In this document: piece after piece, positions 51,043 through 59,299 of the stretch | Position numbering within the stretch: the stretch's first letter is position 1 | Layout of the letters: every line of letters starts with the position of its first letter | Assembly: GCF_025148125.1 (NCBI RefSeq) | Contig: NZ_CP102267.1 | Coordinates: forward strand, 4,164,501 to 4,228,500 | Length of the DNA stretch: 64,000 nucleotides | Source: Blautia wexlerae DSM 19850 | GTDB lineage: Bacteria > Bacillota > Clostridia > Lachnospirales > Lachnospiraceae | Reading direction: 5' to 3' | Translations under genes and position numbers: made by a program | The notes under the pieces: model-generated | Database searches by the model: none | Told to the model about the DNA's origin: nothing | What the model saw: the letters and a program-made list of their open reading frames with translations, nothing else

Positions 51043-51739
51043 CATGGGAAAAGGCGCAGGCTACTATCTTACCAGAAGTAAAAGCCTCCTAATTGATACT
51101 GCGATTGTTGCCATTCTGGCGATTTTTATGAGCTTTGCAATGCAGATGGACACCTTGCAGTCTAAGGGAGATGATTATTTAGTCCTAATGCTCTATGCGG
51201 TTATTTTTGGTCTTACCTCCCTGCAATCCGGTGCTATGATTGTAGATTTGACAGCAAAGGATAAGTTAAGCCGGAGAATTGAATTTTTTGCAGCTTCTGG
51301 AATTGCAGTAAAAGAGATTATAAAACAGTATTCGATACAGATTTTCCGATTTTCTGGTATTATCCCGTTCTTTGTTTTTATGAGTTGCTATTACTTTACC
51401 GACTGGACAATGAGCTTTGGGCGGATCGTATGCGTTTATCTTAGTATTCTTGTACTTAGTTTTTGTGAGATTGTCGCTTTGAATATCATTGTACTGGATG
51501 TAAAACGAGTAAAACTGTTCAAAAATGTTCTGTTCTTTGGTAATTTTGCACTGGTTTATTTGATTGCGATGTCGGCAGAACGAATTACAGAGTTTGTGAA
51601 TCAACATCATATAGGAATTGACTATTTGATTATTGTGGTTGATGTTGCACTTTGCATGATGTTTGCACTATTAAGTTTCTTTAAGGCTCGGCACATGAGC
51701 AACGAAACAGTCATCAGGAGGGATGGCGAATGGGTTTGA
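51035..51739 (+). CDS. ABC transporter permease, first
   Basis: A 234-residue membrane protein with six predicted helices. Its ATG overlaps the ATPase stop by eight bases after GGAGGG. No recognisable sequence family beyond ABC-2-like topology. With the next gene it forms the two-permease arrangement of LanFEG-type immunity transporters. Confidence 0.8.
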   Translation: MSNMGKGAGYYLTRSKSLLIDTAIVAILAIFMSFAMQMDTLQSKGDDYLVLMLYAVIFGLTSLQSGAMIVDLTAKDKLSRRIEFFAASGIAVKEIIKQYSIQIFRFSGIIPFFVFMSCYYFTDWTMSFGRIVCVYLSILVLSFCEIVALNIIVLDVKRVKLFKNVLFFGNFALVYLIAMSAERITEFVNQHHIGIDYLIIVVDVALCMMFALLSFFKARHMSNETVIRRDGEWV

Positions 51740-52377
51740 TAACATTAAACCTTAAAAGGGTATTGAACTGGAATTTTATATTTATGAGTGCGGTAGCAGC
51801 TATCTTCGGCATGATCTCTCTGATGAACTTTGGGGATATTTCAGAAAACATTGTATTTGGCGTTGATATAAAGTATTTTATGCTTGATGGATACCTGTGC
51901 TTATTTATCTTTTTTGCCGGAGAAATAAGCAAGGATATGTTGCAGCAAGAAAAAATCACAAAGAGAATAGAATGGAAACTTGCTAATGGTATTAAAATCT
52001 CAAGTATTGTTAAGGAGAATCTGCTATCACTATGGATTGGAACGCTGATCCTTTTGTTTCCTCTACTTTTGATAATTTCCATTCGCCTGCCAAACCTTAT
52101 CTTGTTATTAGGCACCTATTTTCTGATCCTTAGCATATTGTATTCGGCATTTATAAATGTTTTGATTCTCTGGATTAGAAATATGAACTGGTTTAAGAGT
52201 ATTCCTATCTTTGCAACACTGCTTCATATTTTGCTGGTTGTCTTAAAATGTGGGATATTTATGAAAACGAATAATGTGTGGGTGTTGCTACTATTTTCTC
52301 CAGTGAGTATAATAGTTTTGACTGCGTGTGGTTTATGTCTGATGACTAAAGAACGGATCGTATCATCATATTACTAA
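51730..52377 (+). CDS. ABC transporter permease, second
   Basis: A 215-residue membrane protein with six predicted helices, overlapping the first permease gene by ten bases. Its segment LQQEKITKRIEWKLANGIKI resembles the position LTAKDKLSRRIEFFAASGIA of the first permease, so the two are likely distant paralogues. Confidence 0.8.
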   Translation: MGLITLNLKRVLNWNFIFMSAVAAIFGMISLMNFGDISENIVFGVDIKYFMLDGYLCLFIFFAGEISKDMLQQEKITKRIEWKLANGIKISSIVKENLLSLWIGTLILLFPLLLIISIRLPNLILLLGTYFLILSILYSAFINVLILWIRNMNWFKSIPIFATLLHILLVVLKCGIFMKTNNVWVLLLFSPVSIIVLTACGLCLMTKERIVSSYY

Positions 52378-52410
52378 CATAATGAATTTTAGCTGAAAGG
52401 AGGGGGGTCT

Positions 52411-53715
52411 ATGCAGGATAAACGCTTCTATCCGTATCTGTTTCTTCATGCGGGTATTGTGACTTTATGGGTTATATTGGATAGAATACATAAAGGGATT
52501 GCGAATGATGGAGTCATCAACTTATTGTCGATTGCCGTCTTGCTTTGTTATTTCAATCTGCTCTATCTTCATGTAATGACATCACGGCGAGAAGCAACAA
52601 TATCCGAATGTGGCTGGAACCTGCTTTCTGTTTCCTTTATTGCGGCGCTGATGTATGATGGATTTTCCACCTTATACACGGGTGCATTTCTGGTTTTTGC
52701 ATTGATTATCGGAATAATGCTGGTAAGAACTGACGCAAGCCGGGGGAAAATGGTTCGCTTGCTGTTTGGAATTGCGTCTATCATACTGTCGTTTTTCAAT
52801 TTCCGAATTCTACCTGCGATAACTATGTTAATTGGAATGTTCGTGGGAATTTTCCTTGATTATAAATATATAAATTTGAAACAGGTTAATATTCTTCCGA
52901 TTGCCCAGAGGAAAGCAAGATATGTCCTTGTTTTCATGATTCCTTTGCTTACAATCGTACTTTATTGCTTTGATTTGTCCACCCTGCAAGTCAATGTGTT
53001 TTTTCAGCTTATAATGCTTTTATTTGAGGCCTTTGCTGTCATTCATCTTGGCGACATGGAAGCTCGTTACAACGAGCTGACAAAGTATTATGAATTAACG
53101 AACTATATTGCAAGTGAGAGGGAAGATTTTTCAATGCTACTTCACAACGATGTGCTTCAAGATATTGGAGGTGCCAAAAATCTTCTGTCGCTTCGCTCAC
53201 CAGCTATTGATGAAACAAAAAGGATATTATCTGATTTGGAACTGCGAATAAGAAATATGATGAATTTCTATTCGTCTAATATCTTTTCGGGGTATGCTTC
53301 ATGGGAACATATTGAATATATGCTTGACGCCATTAAGAAGCTGTACCCAAAGAAAAATATATTTATAGATTTTACCATTGACAGCGAAGCAAGGATTGCT
53401 TTGAAAAAAGATAACAGTTTGGAACAGACTATGCAGATAATCAAAGAGCTTGTCAACAATGTTTATAAACACGCTGCCGCTTCTTTTATCCATTTGGAAA
53501 TCGCGTTAAATGAAGAAAGTAAACTCGTAATTACCTGTCAAAATGACGGCGCGAAATCGAATGACATTGAAAACATTCTTTCTTCTAAAGGTGGTATGCT
53601 GTTCTTAACGGTGTTGATAAATGGGAATGGCGGTAACATTCAGTATTTAGAAAAAGATGGTATTTTAACTGCAACGGCAGTTTTGGGGAGAAAAAATGAA
53701 GATATTACTATTTGA
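52411..53715 (+). CDS. Sensor histidine kinase, NarL-partner type
   Basis: A 434-residue kinase with about six N-terminal membrane helices and little extracellular sequence, then the HisKA_3-like block FSMLLHNDVLQDIGGAKNLL (phospho-acceptor His) and an ATPase domain with N-box IIKELVNNVYKHA. The intramembrane type of sensor often serves peptide-antibiotic detoxification modules. It overlaps the regulator gene by 20 bases. Confidence 0.87.
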   Translation: MQDKRFYPYLFLHAGIVTLWVILDRIHKGIANDGVINLLSIAVLLCYFNLLYLHVMTSRREATISECGWNLLSVSFIAALMYDGFSTLYTGAFLVFALIIGIMLVRTDASRGKMVRLLFGIASIILSFFNFRILPAITMLIGMFVGIFLDYKYINLKQVNILPIAQRKARYVLVFMIPLLTIVLYCFDLSTLQVNVFFQLIMLLFEAFAVIHLGDMEARYNELTKYYELTNYIASEREDFSMLLHNDVLQDIGGAKNLLSLRSPAIDETKRILSDLELRIRNMMNFYSSNIFSGYASWEHIEYMLDAIKKLYPKKNIFIDFTIDSEARIALKKDNSLEQTMQIIKELVNNVYKHAAASFIHLEIALNEESKLVITCQNDGAKSNDIENILSSKGGMLFLTVLINGNGGNIQYLEKDGILTATAVLGRKNEDITI

Positions 53716-54295
53716 TGACCACAGGATATTTGGAGAGAGTTTAAGCAAACTTCTGGAAGATTGGGACGCAATCTCAATCTGTCACTATGTAAGTAATGAA
53801 ACAGAGTTTTGGAATATTCTTTCCGTAGACGAATGGGACATTGTATTATTGGATGTTAACCTAAGAGATCAGTCAAAGAATTCTGGCATTGACCTGATAG
53901 AAAAAATATATAACAAAAAGCCAAAAACAAAAGTGGCTATGCTATCCTCTTATGATATGCCGGTTTATAGACAGGAGGCACTTAAAAGAGGTGCTGTAAG
54001 TTATATTGACAAGTCGGCTTCTGCTGATGAGCTGGTAAAAAAACTTACAGCTATTAGTAAAGGTCACAAATCCACTACGCCCCCTTTATTAGATCCCCTG
54101 ACAGATCGTGAAGCGGAAATTATTAAGGCGATTGGAACAGGGAAAACAAAGCATGAAATAGCGCAAGAACTGTATATCAGTGAACGGACACTTTACAACC
54201 ATATCCAAAGCATCTATGATAAGCTGGGGGCTAAAAATGCTATCGAAGCCTATAACAAGGCTATTGCACTTGGATATATCACACCCTTAATATGA
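53696..54295 (+). CDS. LuxR/NarL-type response regulator
   Basis: A 199-residue regulator: receiver with FDDH, phospho-acceptor Asp in VLLDVNLRD near 54 and Lys in SYIDKSAS; then a LuxR-type HTH (LTDREAEIIKAIGTGKTKHE; ISERTLYNHIQSIYDKL). It would control the upstream transporter genes. Last gene of the cargo operon, followed by a terminator. Confidence 0.9.
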   Translation: MKILLFDDHRIFGESLSKLLEDWDAISICHYVSNETEFWNILSVDEWDIVLLDVNLRDQSKNSGIDLIEKIYNKKPKTKVAMLSSYDMPVYRQEALKRGAVSYIDKSASADELVKKLTAISKGHKSTTPPLLDPLTDREAEIIKAIGTGKTKHEIAQELYISERTLYNHIQSIYDKLGAKNAIEAYNKAIALGYITPLI

Positions 54296-54408
54296 GTTTA
54301 GGCAATAAGAGGGACAGATATATCAGAACACAAGTGACAAGTATGCACATTATGTAAGCAGATAGCAAAAACAAGTATCATTGAACGACTTCATCAAAAC
54401 AATAAAGA

Positions 54409-54447
54409 AAAGCTGGGAGCAAAATTAAGTCTGCTTCCAGCTTTTTT
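54409..54447 (+). terminator. Terminator of the element cargo operon
   Basis: AAAGCTGGGAGC pairs with GCTTCCAGCTTT, loop AAAATTAAGTCT, followed by TTTT. The 230 bases between the regulator gene and the right end of the element hold nothing else. Confidence 0.82.
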
Positions 54448-54520
54448 GTATTTGTTATTGTATGTGGTTGACTAAGGAATATTGTTTAAGCGTGAGTTTG
54501 TGATATTGGGTGTGGTATCT

Positions 54521-54658
54521 TTAACTATGGGAAACTCCTCGCTCCCATTTAGAAACAGACTTATCACTCATACCTAATTTTTCTGCCAGTTGCTTTTGTG
54601 TCATCCCCAATGACTTTCGCTTACCTGCAATATATTTTCCAATTTTGATAAGATCCAT
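54521..54658 (-). pseudogene. N-terminal part of the XRE regulator cut by the element
   Basis: The frame encodes MDLIKIGKYIAGKRKSLGMT, QKQLAEKLGMSDKSVSKWER and GV, then three element-derived codons and TAA. It is the first half of a Cro/C1-type HTH with AGGAGGT before the ATG. Joined at the GGAGTTT core to the reading at 41980 it continues V-C-L-P-D, restoring one protein of about 300 residues. Confidence 0.85.
54532..54538. other. Right attachment core
   Basis: AAACTCC. Element side reads TATCTTTAACTATGGG; chromosome side continues TCGCTCCCATTT. Confidence 0.82.
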
Positions 54659-55282
54659 CCATCTACCTCCTTTTTTTATTAATCGTACTCTATTTTAGAT
54701 GAAAAGCATACCCCTCGAAGGTAGAATATGACTTTTAAGTCTGTCTAGTTTGCCAGATAGAATACAAAGCTTATATGTCCTGTCCCTTCGCACACCCACT
54801 TTGCATTTTTTTAGCAAACTCACTTGTAAAAACTTCCTTTTCCGGCGCTTCCGGGATACTGCACTATTTTTCTTCCCTTTCCTTTCAGGACTGAAAAAGC
54901 CCTGCGTCAGGACGTTCCCTGATGCAAGGCTTCTAATTTTTTTCTCTATGTTTCTGTGTCTTTTTTTGATGTTTTCTCTGGTGCTCCGTATGAATCGGAT
55001 TTTCTGATTCTTACAAAGGGGATTATCAAAAAAGTGCCAAAGAGGAGTGCTAAAAAATATGTGGATTATTCAAACTCCTTTGCGGACTGCGTTTCATGAC
55101 ACGCAAAGGCTGTTATTAGAGGTTTATATTTCGAACGTGCGTTCTGTTTTTGTGTTTTTCGCACCGCTTATGAAGAAATGGGTTAAATGTATTTTTTAAT
55201 TCTACCTTGCAAGAGTATATTAGAATGTAGAATTTACTTTTTCATTCAAGCATGAAGAAATAAACTCCAAAATAACTCCATT
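54659..55282. other. Non-coding stretch with one bidirectional terminator
   Basis: I find no gene here. AAGCCCTGCGTCAGG faces CCTGATGCAAGGCTT at 54898-54932, with T-rich sequence on both sides, so it can act as a terminator either way. The remainder is AT-rich and includes the upstream region of the split XRE gene. Confidence 0.6.
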
Positions 55283-55462
55283 TTACTCTTTATTATTTTG
55301 TTGTTCTTCTCTTGCGTAAAGAATGTCCAACGCCTGGAATATTACATTACTCATAGTCTGATAATGTCTCTCTGCATAAGATACTAGCTTTTCTTTTTGC
55401 TCTGGTGACATCCTGATTCTCAGACTAGAATCTTTGCCGTCTAATGATGGTTTTCTAGGCAT
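55283..55462 (-). CDS. Small ribbon-helix-helix-like protein
   Basis: A 59-residue protein (MPRKPSLDGKDSSLRIRMSP then EQKEKLVSYAERHYQTMSNV) with the beta-strand and two-helix pattern of CopG/Arc proteins. AGGAGAG stands before the ATG. Probably a DNA-binding regulator or mobilization accessory. No toxin partner is adjacent. Confidence 0.68.
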   Translation of the reverse strand: MPRKPSLDGKDSSLRIRMSPEQKEKLVSYAERHYQTMSNVIFQALDILYAREEQQNNKE

Positions 55463-55611
55463 CTTTCTCTCCTTACATTTCATAGTTTAACATGAATTGA
55501 TACAAGTGTTAATCTCGTTTTGTTAATATCACCCATTTCCCTTTTTGGCTACTTCCCTGCTTCTTCAGATAATTCTTTTCCTTCAATTTGGTTATATAAT
55601 ACTTCACACTA

Positions 55612-56490
55612 GAGCGTGTCTGAAAAATAAAAATTGCACAAAACGCATGTTTTATTTCCCTTTTTCATGATAAAATAAAGAAAAAGGGGTGTTCACTATG
55701 TTGAGACGATATGAGTTGACTGATGAAGAATGGCTTCGCATTGAACCTTTATTACCTCCTGAAAATACTGGAAAACAAGGACGTCCAAGGAAAGACAATC
55801 GTATCATTATGAATGGAATTGTATGGCTTGCACGTAGTGGGGCACCTTGGCGCGATCTTCCTGAACGTTATGGTTCATGGAAAACTGTCTATAGCCGATT
55901 CCGAAAATGGATCGATGATGGTATCCTTGATAATATTTTCCGTATTTTAAGTCTTGAAGCAGAATTGGAAGAATTATCCATTGATGCTTCTATTATCCAG
56001 GCGCACCAGCATAGTGCCGGTGCAAAAAAAGGGGGCCTTCAAATGAAATCGGGCATAGTCGTGGAGGAGCCAGCACCAAAATCCATGCGGTAGTAGATGC
56101 CTATGGATATCCAGTTTATTTAATGATCAGTGAGGGACAGCGTAATGATATCAATTATGCAATCCCTTTGCTCGATCAAATTGAAATAAACGGAAGCAAT
56201 GTGTTAGCTGACCGAGGATATGACAGTAATAAATTGCTTGATTATGTGTACGCACGCGGTGGAGAGCCAACCATTCCATCCCGAAAGGGAGCTAAATTTG
56301 AACGTCATTGTGATTGGTGGTTATACAAAGAACGCCATTTAGTAGAAAAGTATTTTCTGAAATTAAAAGCATTCCGACGAATCGCTACACGTTATGACAA
56401 ATTAGCTGCAACCTACTTGGGATTTATTTGTATCGCCTCAATATTAATTTGGTTAAAATAAACAATTTAAAATGTTTTTCAGACACGCTC
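55612..56490 (+). mobile_element. IS5-family (IS427-group-like) insertion sequence, 879 bp
   Basis: Terminal inverted repeats GAGCGTGTCTGAAAAA (left) and TTTTTCAGACACGCTC (right), flanked by a TA duplication (55610-55611, 56491-56492) in a CTAG-like target. The transposase is in two frames with a slippery run. The copy looks intact. Confidence 0.9.
55698..56461 (+). CDS. IS5-family transposase, two frames joined by -1 frameshift
   Basis: Frame A (55698-56093) encodes MLRRYELTDEEWLRIEPLLP through LSIDASIIQAHQHSAGAKKG, including the first catalytic Asp in SIDAS. Frame B (readable from about 56036 to 56461) encodes NEIGHSRGGASTKIHAVVDA, the second Asp in ADRGYDSNK and the Glu region RHLVEKYFLKLKAF. 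The switch can occur at AAAAAAAGGGGG (56024-56035), a classic slip site, so the fusion is probably programmed rather than a mutation. About 254 residues in total. Confidence 0.85.
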
Positions 56491-56572
56491 TAGCAAGATT
56501 CCAATCTAACGCATAATCCAAGTGGTAGAAAAGTTATCTCTTATATCGGTTGTAACTTTTTTATGAACTCTA

Positions 56573-56629
56573 TTGACAAGAAAACTTGGTATGTGTATGA
56601 TATAAAATATGCAAAGAAAACTTGGTATG
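56573..56629 (+). promoter_or_regulatory. Promoter with duplicated 16-bp site
   Basis: TTGACA (56573-56578), 17-bp spacer, TATGAT (56596-56601). AAGAAAACTTGGTATG occurs twice (56578-56593 between the boxes and 56614-56629 just past the start), a 36-bp spacing that suits a repressor dimer binding twice. The XRE protein encoded second in the operon is the natural candidate. Confidence 0.75.
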
Positions 56630-56640
56630 GAGGTGTTTTT

Positions 56641-56970
56641 ATGAAAAAGGACGAAATCTTAAATGCAAGCAGAAAAGAACATCGCAATAAGGACTTGGCT
56701 GAAATGGAAGTGGTATATCAAGCCGGAAGTCACGCAAGCAGAGTTGGTGCTTTAGTGTGTTGTTTGCTTTCGCTGTTATCTTCTGTGCTTGCTCATACTA
56801 TGATTTACAGTCCGTGGGTTATATACTTCAGCATTATTGCAACACAATGGTTAGTTCGTTTTATCAAAATGAAGCGAAAGAGCGATTTGGTCTTGACTGT
56901 TCTGTTTTTTGTGCTTTCCATTTTGGCATTTGTTGGATTTGTTAGCCATCTTTTAGAGGTGAGAATATGA
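56641..56970 (+). CDS. Small membrane protein, DUF6442-like
   Basis: A 109-residue protein with a charged N-terminus (MKKDEILNASRKEHRNKDLA EMEV region) and three hydrophobic helices (about 38-55, 60-75, 85-105). GGAGGTG lies before the ATG. First gene of an operon with an XRE regulator, whose gene overlaps it by four bases. Function unknown. Confidence 0.72.
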   Translation: MKKDEILNASRKEHRNKDLAEMEVVYQAGSHASRVGALVCCLLSLLSSVLAHTMIYSPWVIYFSIIATQWLVRFIKMKRKSDLVLTVLFFVLSILAFVGFVSHLLEVRI

Positions 56971-57173
56971 AAGAACAATTACAACTGAAAAATCACTTAA
57001 AGGAAGTTCGCACAGAAGCAAATCTTTCTCAAGCTCAGCTTGCAGAAATGGTAGGGGTATCAAGAAATACCATTAGTTCTATTGAAACAGGACAGTTTAA
57101 TCCAACTGCAAAATTGGCTCTAATTCTTTGTATTGCATTGGACAAAAAATTTGAGGAACTATTCTATTTTTAG
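56967..57173 (+). CDS. XRE family HTH regulator
   Basis: A 68-residue Cro/C1-type protein (LKEVRTEANLSQAQLAEMVG; VSRNTISSIETGQFNPTAKL), the stand-alone type that often pairs with small membrane proteins. It probably represses its own operon through the 16-bp repeats in the promoter. Confidence 0.88.
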   Translation: MKEQLQLKNHLKEVRTEANLSQAQLAEMVGVSRNTISSIETGQFNPTAKLALILCIALDKKFEELFYF

Positions 57174-57182
57174 GAGGTCATT

Positions 57183-57485
57183 ATGGAAGATATTATAATG
57201 TTGATTTTGGGAGTGTTCATATCTGTTGTGGGAATTGTAAATATCAAAGGCAATATCAGCACAATTCACTCTTATAACAGGCGAAAAGTAAAGGAAGAAG
57301 ATATACCAAAGTATGGAAAAACAGTCGGCACAGGAACGCTGATTATAGGAATATCTCTTGTATTAGGTTTTATTGTTTCGTTTTGGAGTGAAATAATTAT
57401 AGATTATATCATTCTTCCAGCAGTTATTGTCGGATTAGGCTTTATATTGTATGGACAGTTCAAATACAATAAAGGAATTTTTTGA
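57183..57485 (+). CDS. Membrane protein of unknown function
   Basis: A 100-residue protein with three hydrophobic helices (about 4-22, 50-68, 74-92) and the motif DIPKYGKTVGTGTLIIGISL. The start follows AGGAGG with nine bases. Third gene of the XRE operon. I do not recognise a function. Confidence 0.7.
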   Translation: MEDIIMLILGVFISVVGIVNIKGNISTIHSYNRRKVKEEDIPKYGKTVGTGTLIIGISLVLGFIVSFWSEIIIDYIILPAVIVGLGFILYGQFKYNKGIF

Positions 57486-57504
57486 GAATCAGGGAGGTAT
57501 AAAG

Positions 57505-58302
57505 ATGGAATTGAACACAATATCAGGTCTGGCGATAGCGGGAGTTATCTGCTCCGTTGTCCTCTCGATGGGGGTACCGATTGCTTTGTTCATTGCAGGA
57601 AGGGTGAAGCTTAAGGCAAGGATTTCCTCGTTCTTTATCGGAGCAGGAACCTATCTGCTGTTTGCCATGCTGTTGGAACAGCAGCTGCATGTTCTTGTCA
57701 TTCAGTTCTGCGGACTGAACGCACAGAGCAGGCCATGGCTTTACTATGTGTACGCGGCTTTGGCTGCAGCGGTTTTTGAAGAGACCGGAAGACTGATTGC
57801 CATGAAGTTCTGGATGAAGAAATGGCTGGATTTTCCAAATGCACTGATGTATGGAATCGGGCATGGCGGTGTGGAGGCCATTCTAATCGGAGGACTCTCC
57901 GGAATCAGCAATCTTGTGTCCATGCTGATGATCAACAGCGGAGCCATGCAGAATACGCTGGCGGCACTTCCTGCTGAGTCTGCAAACCAGATCGTGTCAC
58001 AGCTGTCGGCCCTATGGACAACACCGGCACCACTCTTTTTTGTAAGCGGAATCGAAAGAATCAGTGCCATCATTCTGCATATCGGGTTGTCACTGCTGAT
58101 CTACCGGGCGGTAAAGGCAGGCAAATGCAGGACAGCGGCTTTTACAGCGGTTCTTGCATATGGGATTCATTTTATCGTGGACTTCTTTGCCGTGGCAGGT
58201 CCGGCGCTTCTTCCCATCTATGTGATTGAAATTGGTGTCTTTGTGATGGCAGCCGGAACTCTTGTTATGGCGCTGAAGATGGGAAGGATGGAAGAACTGT
58301 GA
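57505..58302 (+). CDS. YhfC family membrane protein, putative intramembrane metalloprotease
   Basis: A 265-residue protein with about seven helices. FEETGRLIAMKFW near 95 and GIGHGGVEAILIG near 119 place Glu-Glu, Arg and His as in the YhfC/CPBP-like protease superfamily. GGGAGG lies before the ATG. Its GC content is visibly higher than that of the three small genes upstream, so it may have joined the operon separately. Confidence 0.82.
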   Translation: MELNTISGLAIAGVICSVVLSMGVPIALFIAGRVKLKARISSFFIGAGTYLLFAMLLEQQLHVLVIQFCGLNAQSRPWLYYVYAALAAAVFEETGRLIAMKFWMKKWLDFPNALMYGIGHGGVEAILIGGLSGISNLVSMLMINSGAMQNTLAALPAESANQIVSQLSALWTTPAPLFFVSGIERISAIILHIGLSLLIYRAVKAGKCRTAAFTAVLAYGIHFIVDFFAVAGPALLPIYVIEIGVFVMAAGTLVMALKMGRMEEL

Positions 58303-58433
58303 ATTCCAGTTTTCTGCTATCATAAAACAGAATATATCTGACAGAACGCACCGTAGAAATACAGTGTTTTTTGTGCCCTTTTTGATGATTGGATATTCAA
58401 TTAACTTTATTTATTACCCCCTCCAATATCTAA

Positions 58434-58478
58434 AAAAAAGCTACTTCTGCAAGTCAACCTCACAGAAGTAGCTTTTTA
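58434..58478. terminator. Bidirectional terminator
   Basis: AAAAAGCTACTTCTG pairs with CAGAAGTAGCTTTTT. It separates the plus-strand YhfC gene from the minus-strand gene that follows. Confidence 0.85.
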
Positions 58479-58479
58479 T

Positions 58480-59244
58480 TTATCCATTATTTTTATTTCT
58501 TTTCAAAACCATTTCATAAAAATCCAGAAACTCTTTTGTTATATAATATCCCTTACTTTCAACATCCAATGAGTCAAATGTATTATCATTTTCATCTACA
58601 TCTCCAGACTCTGTTTCAAATTCTTCCTCAATGAATCCCGTTTGTTTAATATGTAAGAACACGTAATCAACTTCTCCTGGAGATACCTTTATTTGCTTTG
58701 AATATTCATTGCAAAACGATTCGTATTTGTTGCTATATGTTCTACCATTTATGTGTTTCGTTGATTTACCTCTTTTAGATGAATCTTCACAATATTTTTT
58801 GTATTCAACTAAATATTGTATTTCTCTATACGACATAGTATTCAATATGTGAATATATTCATCAAAAATACTACCATCTATATGTTTCCCCTGCAAATAA
58901 CCATTTCGTATAAGATTTCCAAAATACTCAACTTTATCGGTCGTTGCCAACCTTTGCACTGCCTCTTTTGCTCGTGCAAAATTGATGATAAACTCTACAT
59001 CATTTACCATTTCCGATGTTATAGAATGATCATCTTACAAAATAACATCTAACAATTCCTGTTCTTTCTTTTGCTGAAAATCATTTAATAACTTATTTGT
59101 TGATGAATCAATTAAATCCCCCAAAACAGGGATTGCCTTTATAGGTGCCAATAAAACTGATTCAACAACCGGATTTTCTTTAATATCCTTTATTTCATTT
59201 GCATTATATAAGGAATTTTTTGCCATTTCTAATTTTTCATTCAT
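58480..59244 (-). pseudogene. Unrecognised gene split by an in-frame TAA
   Basis: The first part (59244-59035) encodes MNEKLEMAKNSLYNANEIKD through KKEQELLDVIL and stops at TAA (59037-59035). Without any frame change, eight codons later the reading goes on with MVNDVEFIINFARAKEAVQR for 176 residues. A single base change at that TAA would give one protein of 254 residues. The first part has a hydrophobic stretch (VVESVLLAPIKAIPVLGDLI); the second is helical with an acidic linker. No family recognised. Confidence 0.72.
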
Positions 59245-59299
59245 TATTGTTCTCCCATTTTCATCACAACAACTATTTTATCCCAAGTAGATACTTCGT

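Larger units (their letters stand above)
41974..54538. mobile_element. 12.6-kb mobilizable integrative element, Tn4451-like, complete
   Basis: The element is bounded by a 7-bp direct repeat AAACTCC (41974-41980 and 54532-54538) and by inverted ends GTTTCCCTTAATTAAAGATA on the left and GTTTCCCATAGTTAAAGATA on the right (as reverse complement). It carries, in order, a large serine recombinase, TnpW, VapE-like ATPase, CHC2 primase, MobA/L relaxase, DUF3847 protein, an oriT-like region, a Cys-rich small protein, an excisionase, a DUF6076 protein, and an ABC/two-component cargo. No conjugation machinery is present, so it would need a helper. It splits an XRE regulator gene whose two halves join in frame when the element is removed. 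Confidence 0.9.
55509..56560 (-). pseudogene. Winged-helix remnant interrupted by the insertion sequence
   Basis: The minus strand on the right of the IS encodes ...LDYALDWNLA and on the left SVKYYITKLKEKNYLKKQGS then SQKGKWVILTKRD. Removing the IS and one TA copy joins them in frame. The reading resembles the C-terminal winged helix of AlbA_2-type proteins and has a stop upstream at about 56561, so it was already a fragment. Confidence 0.65.
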
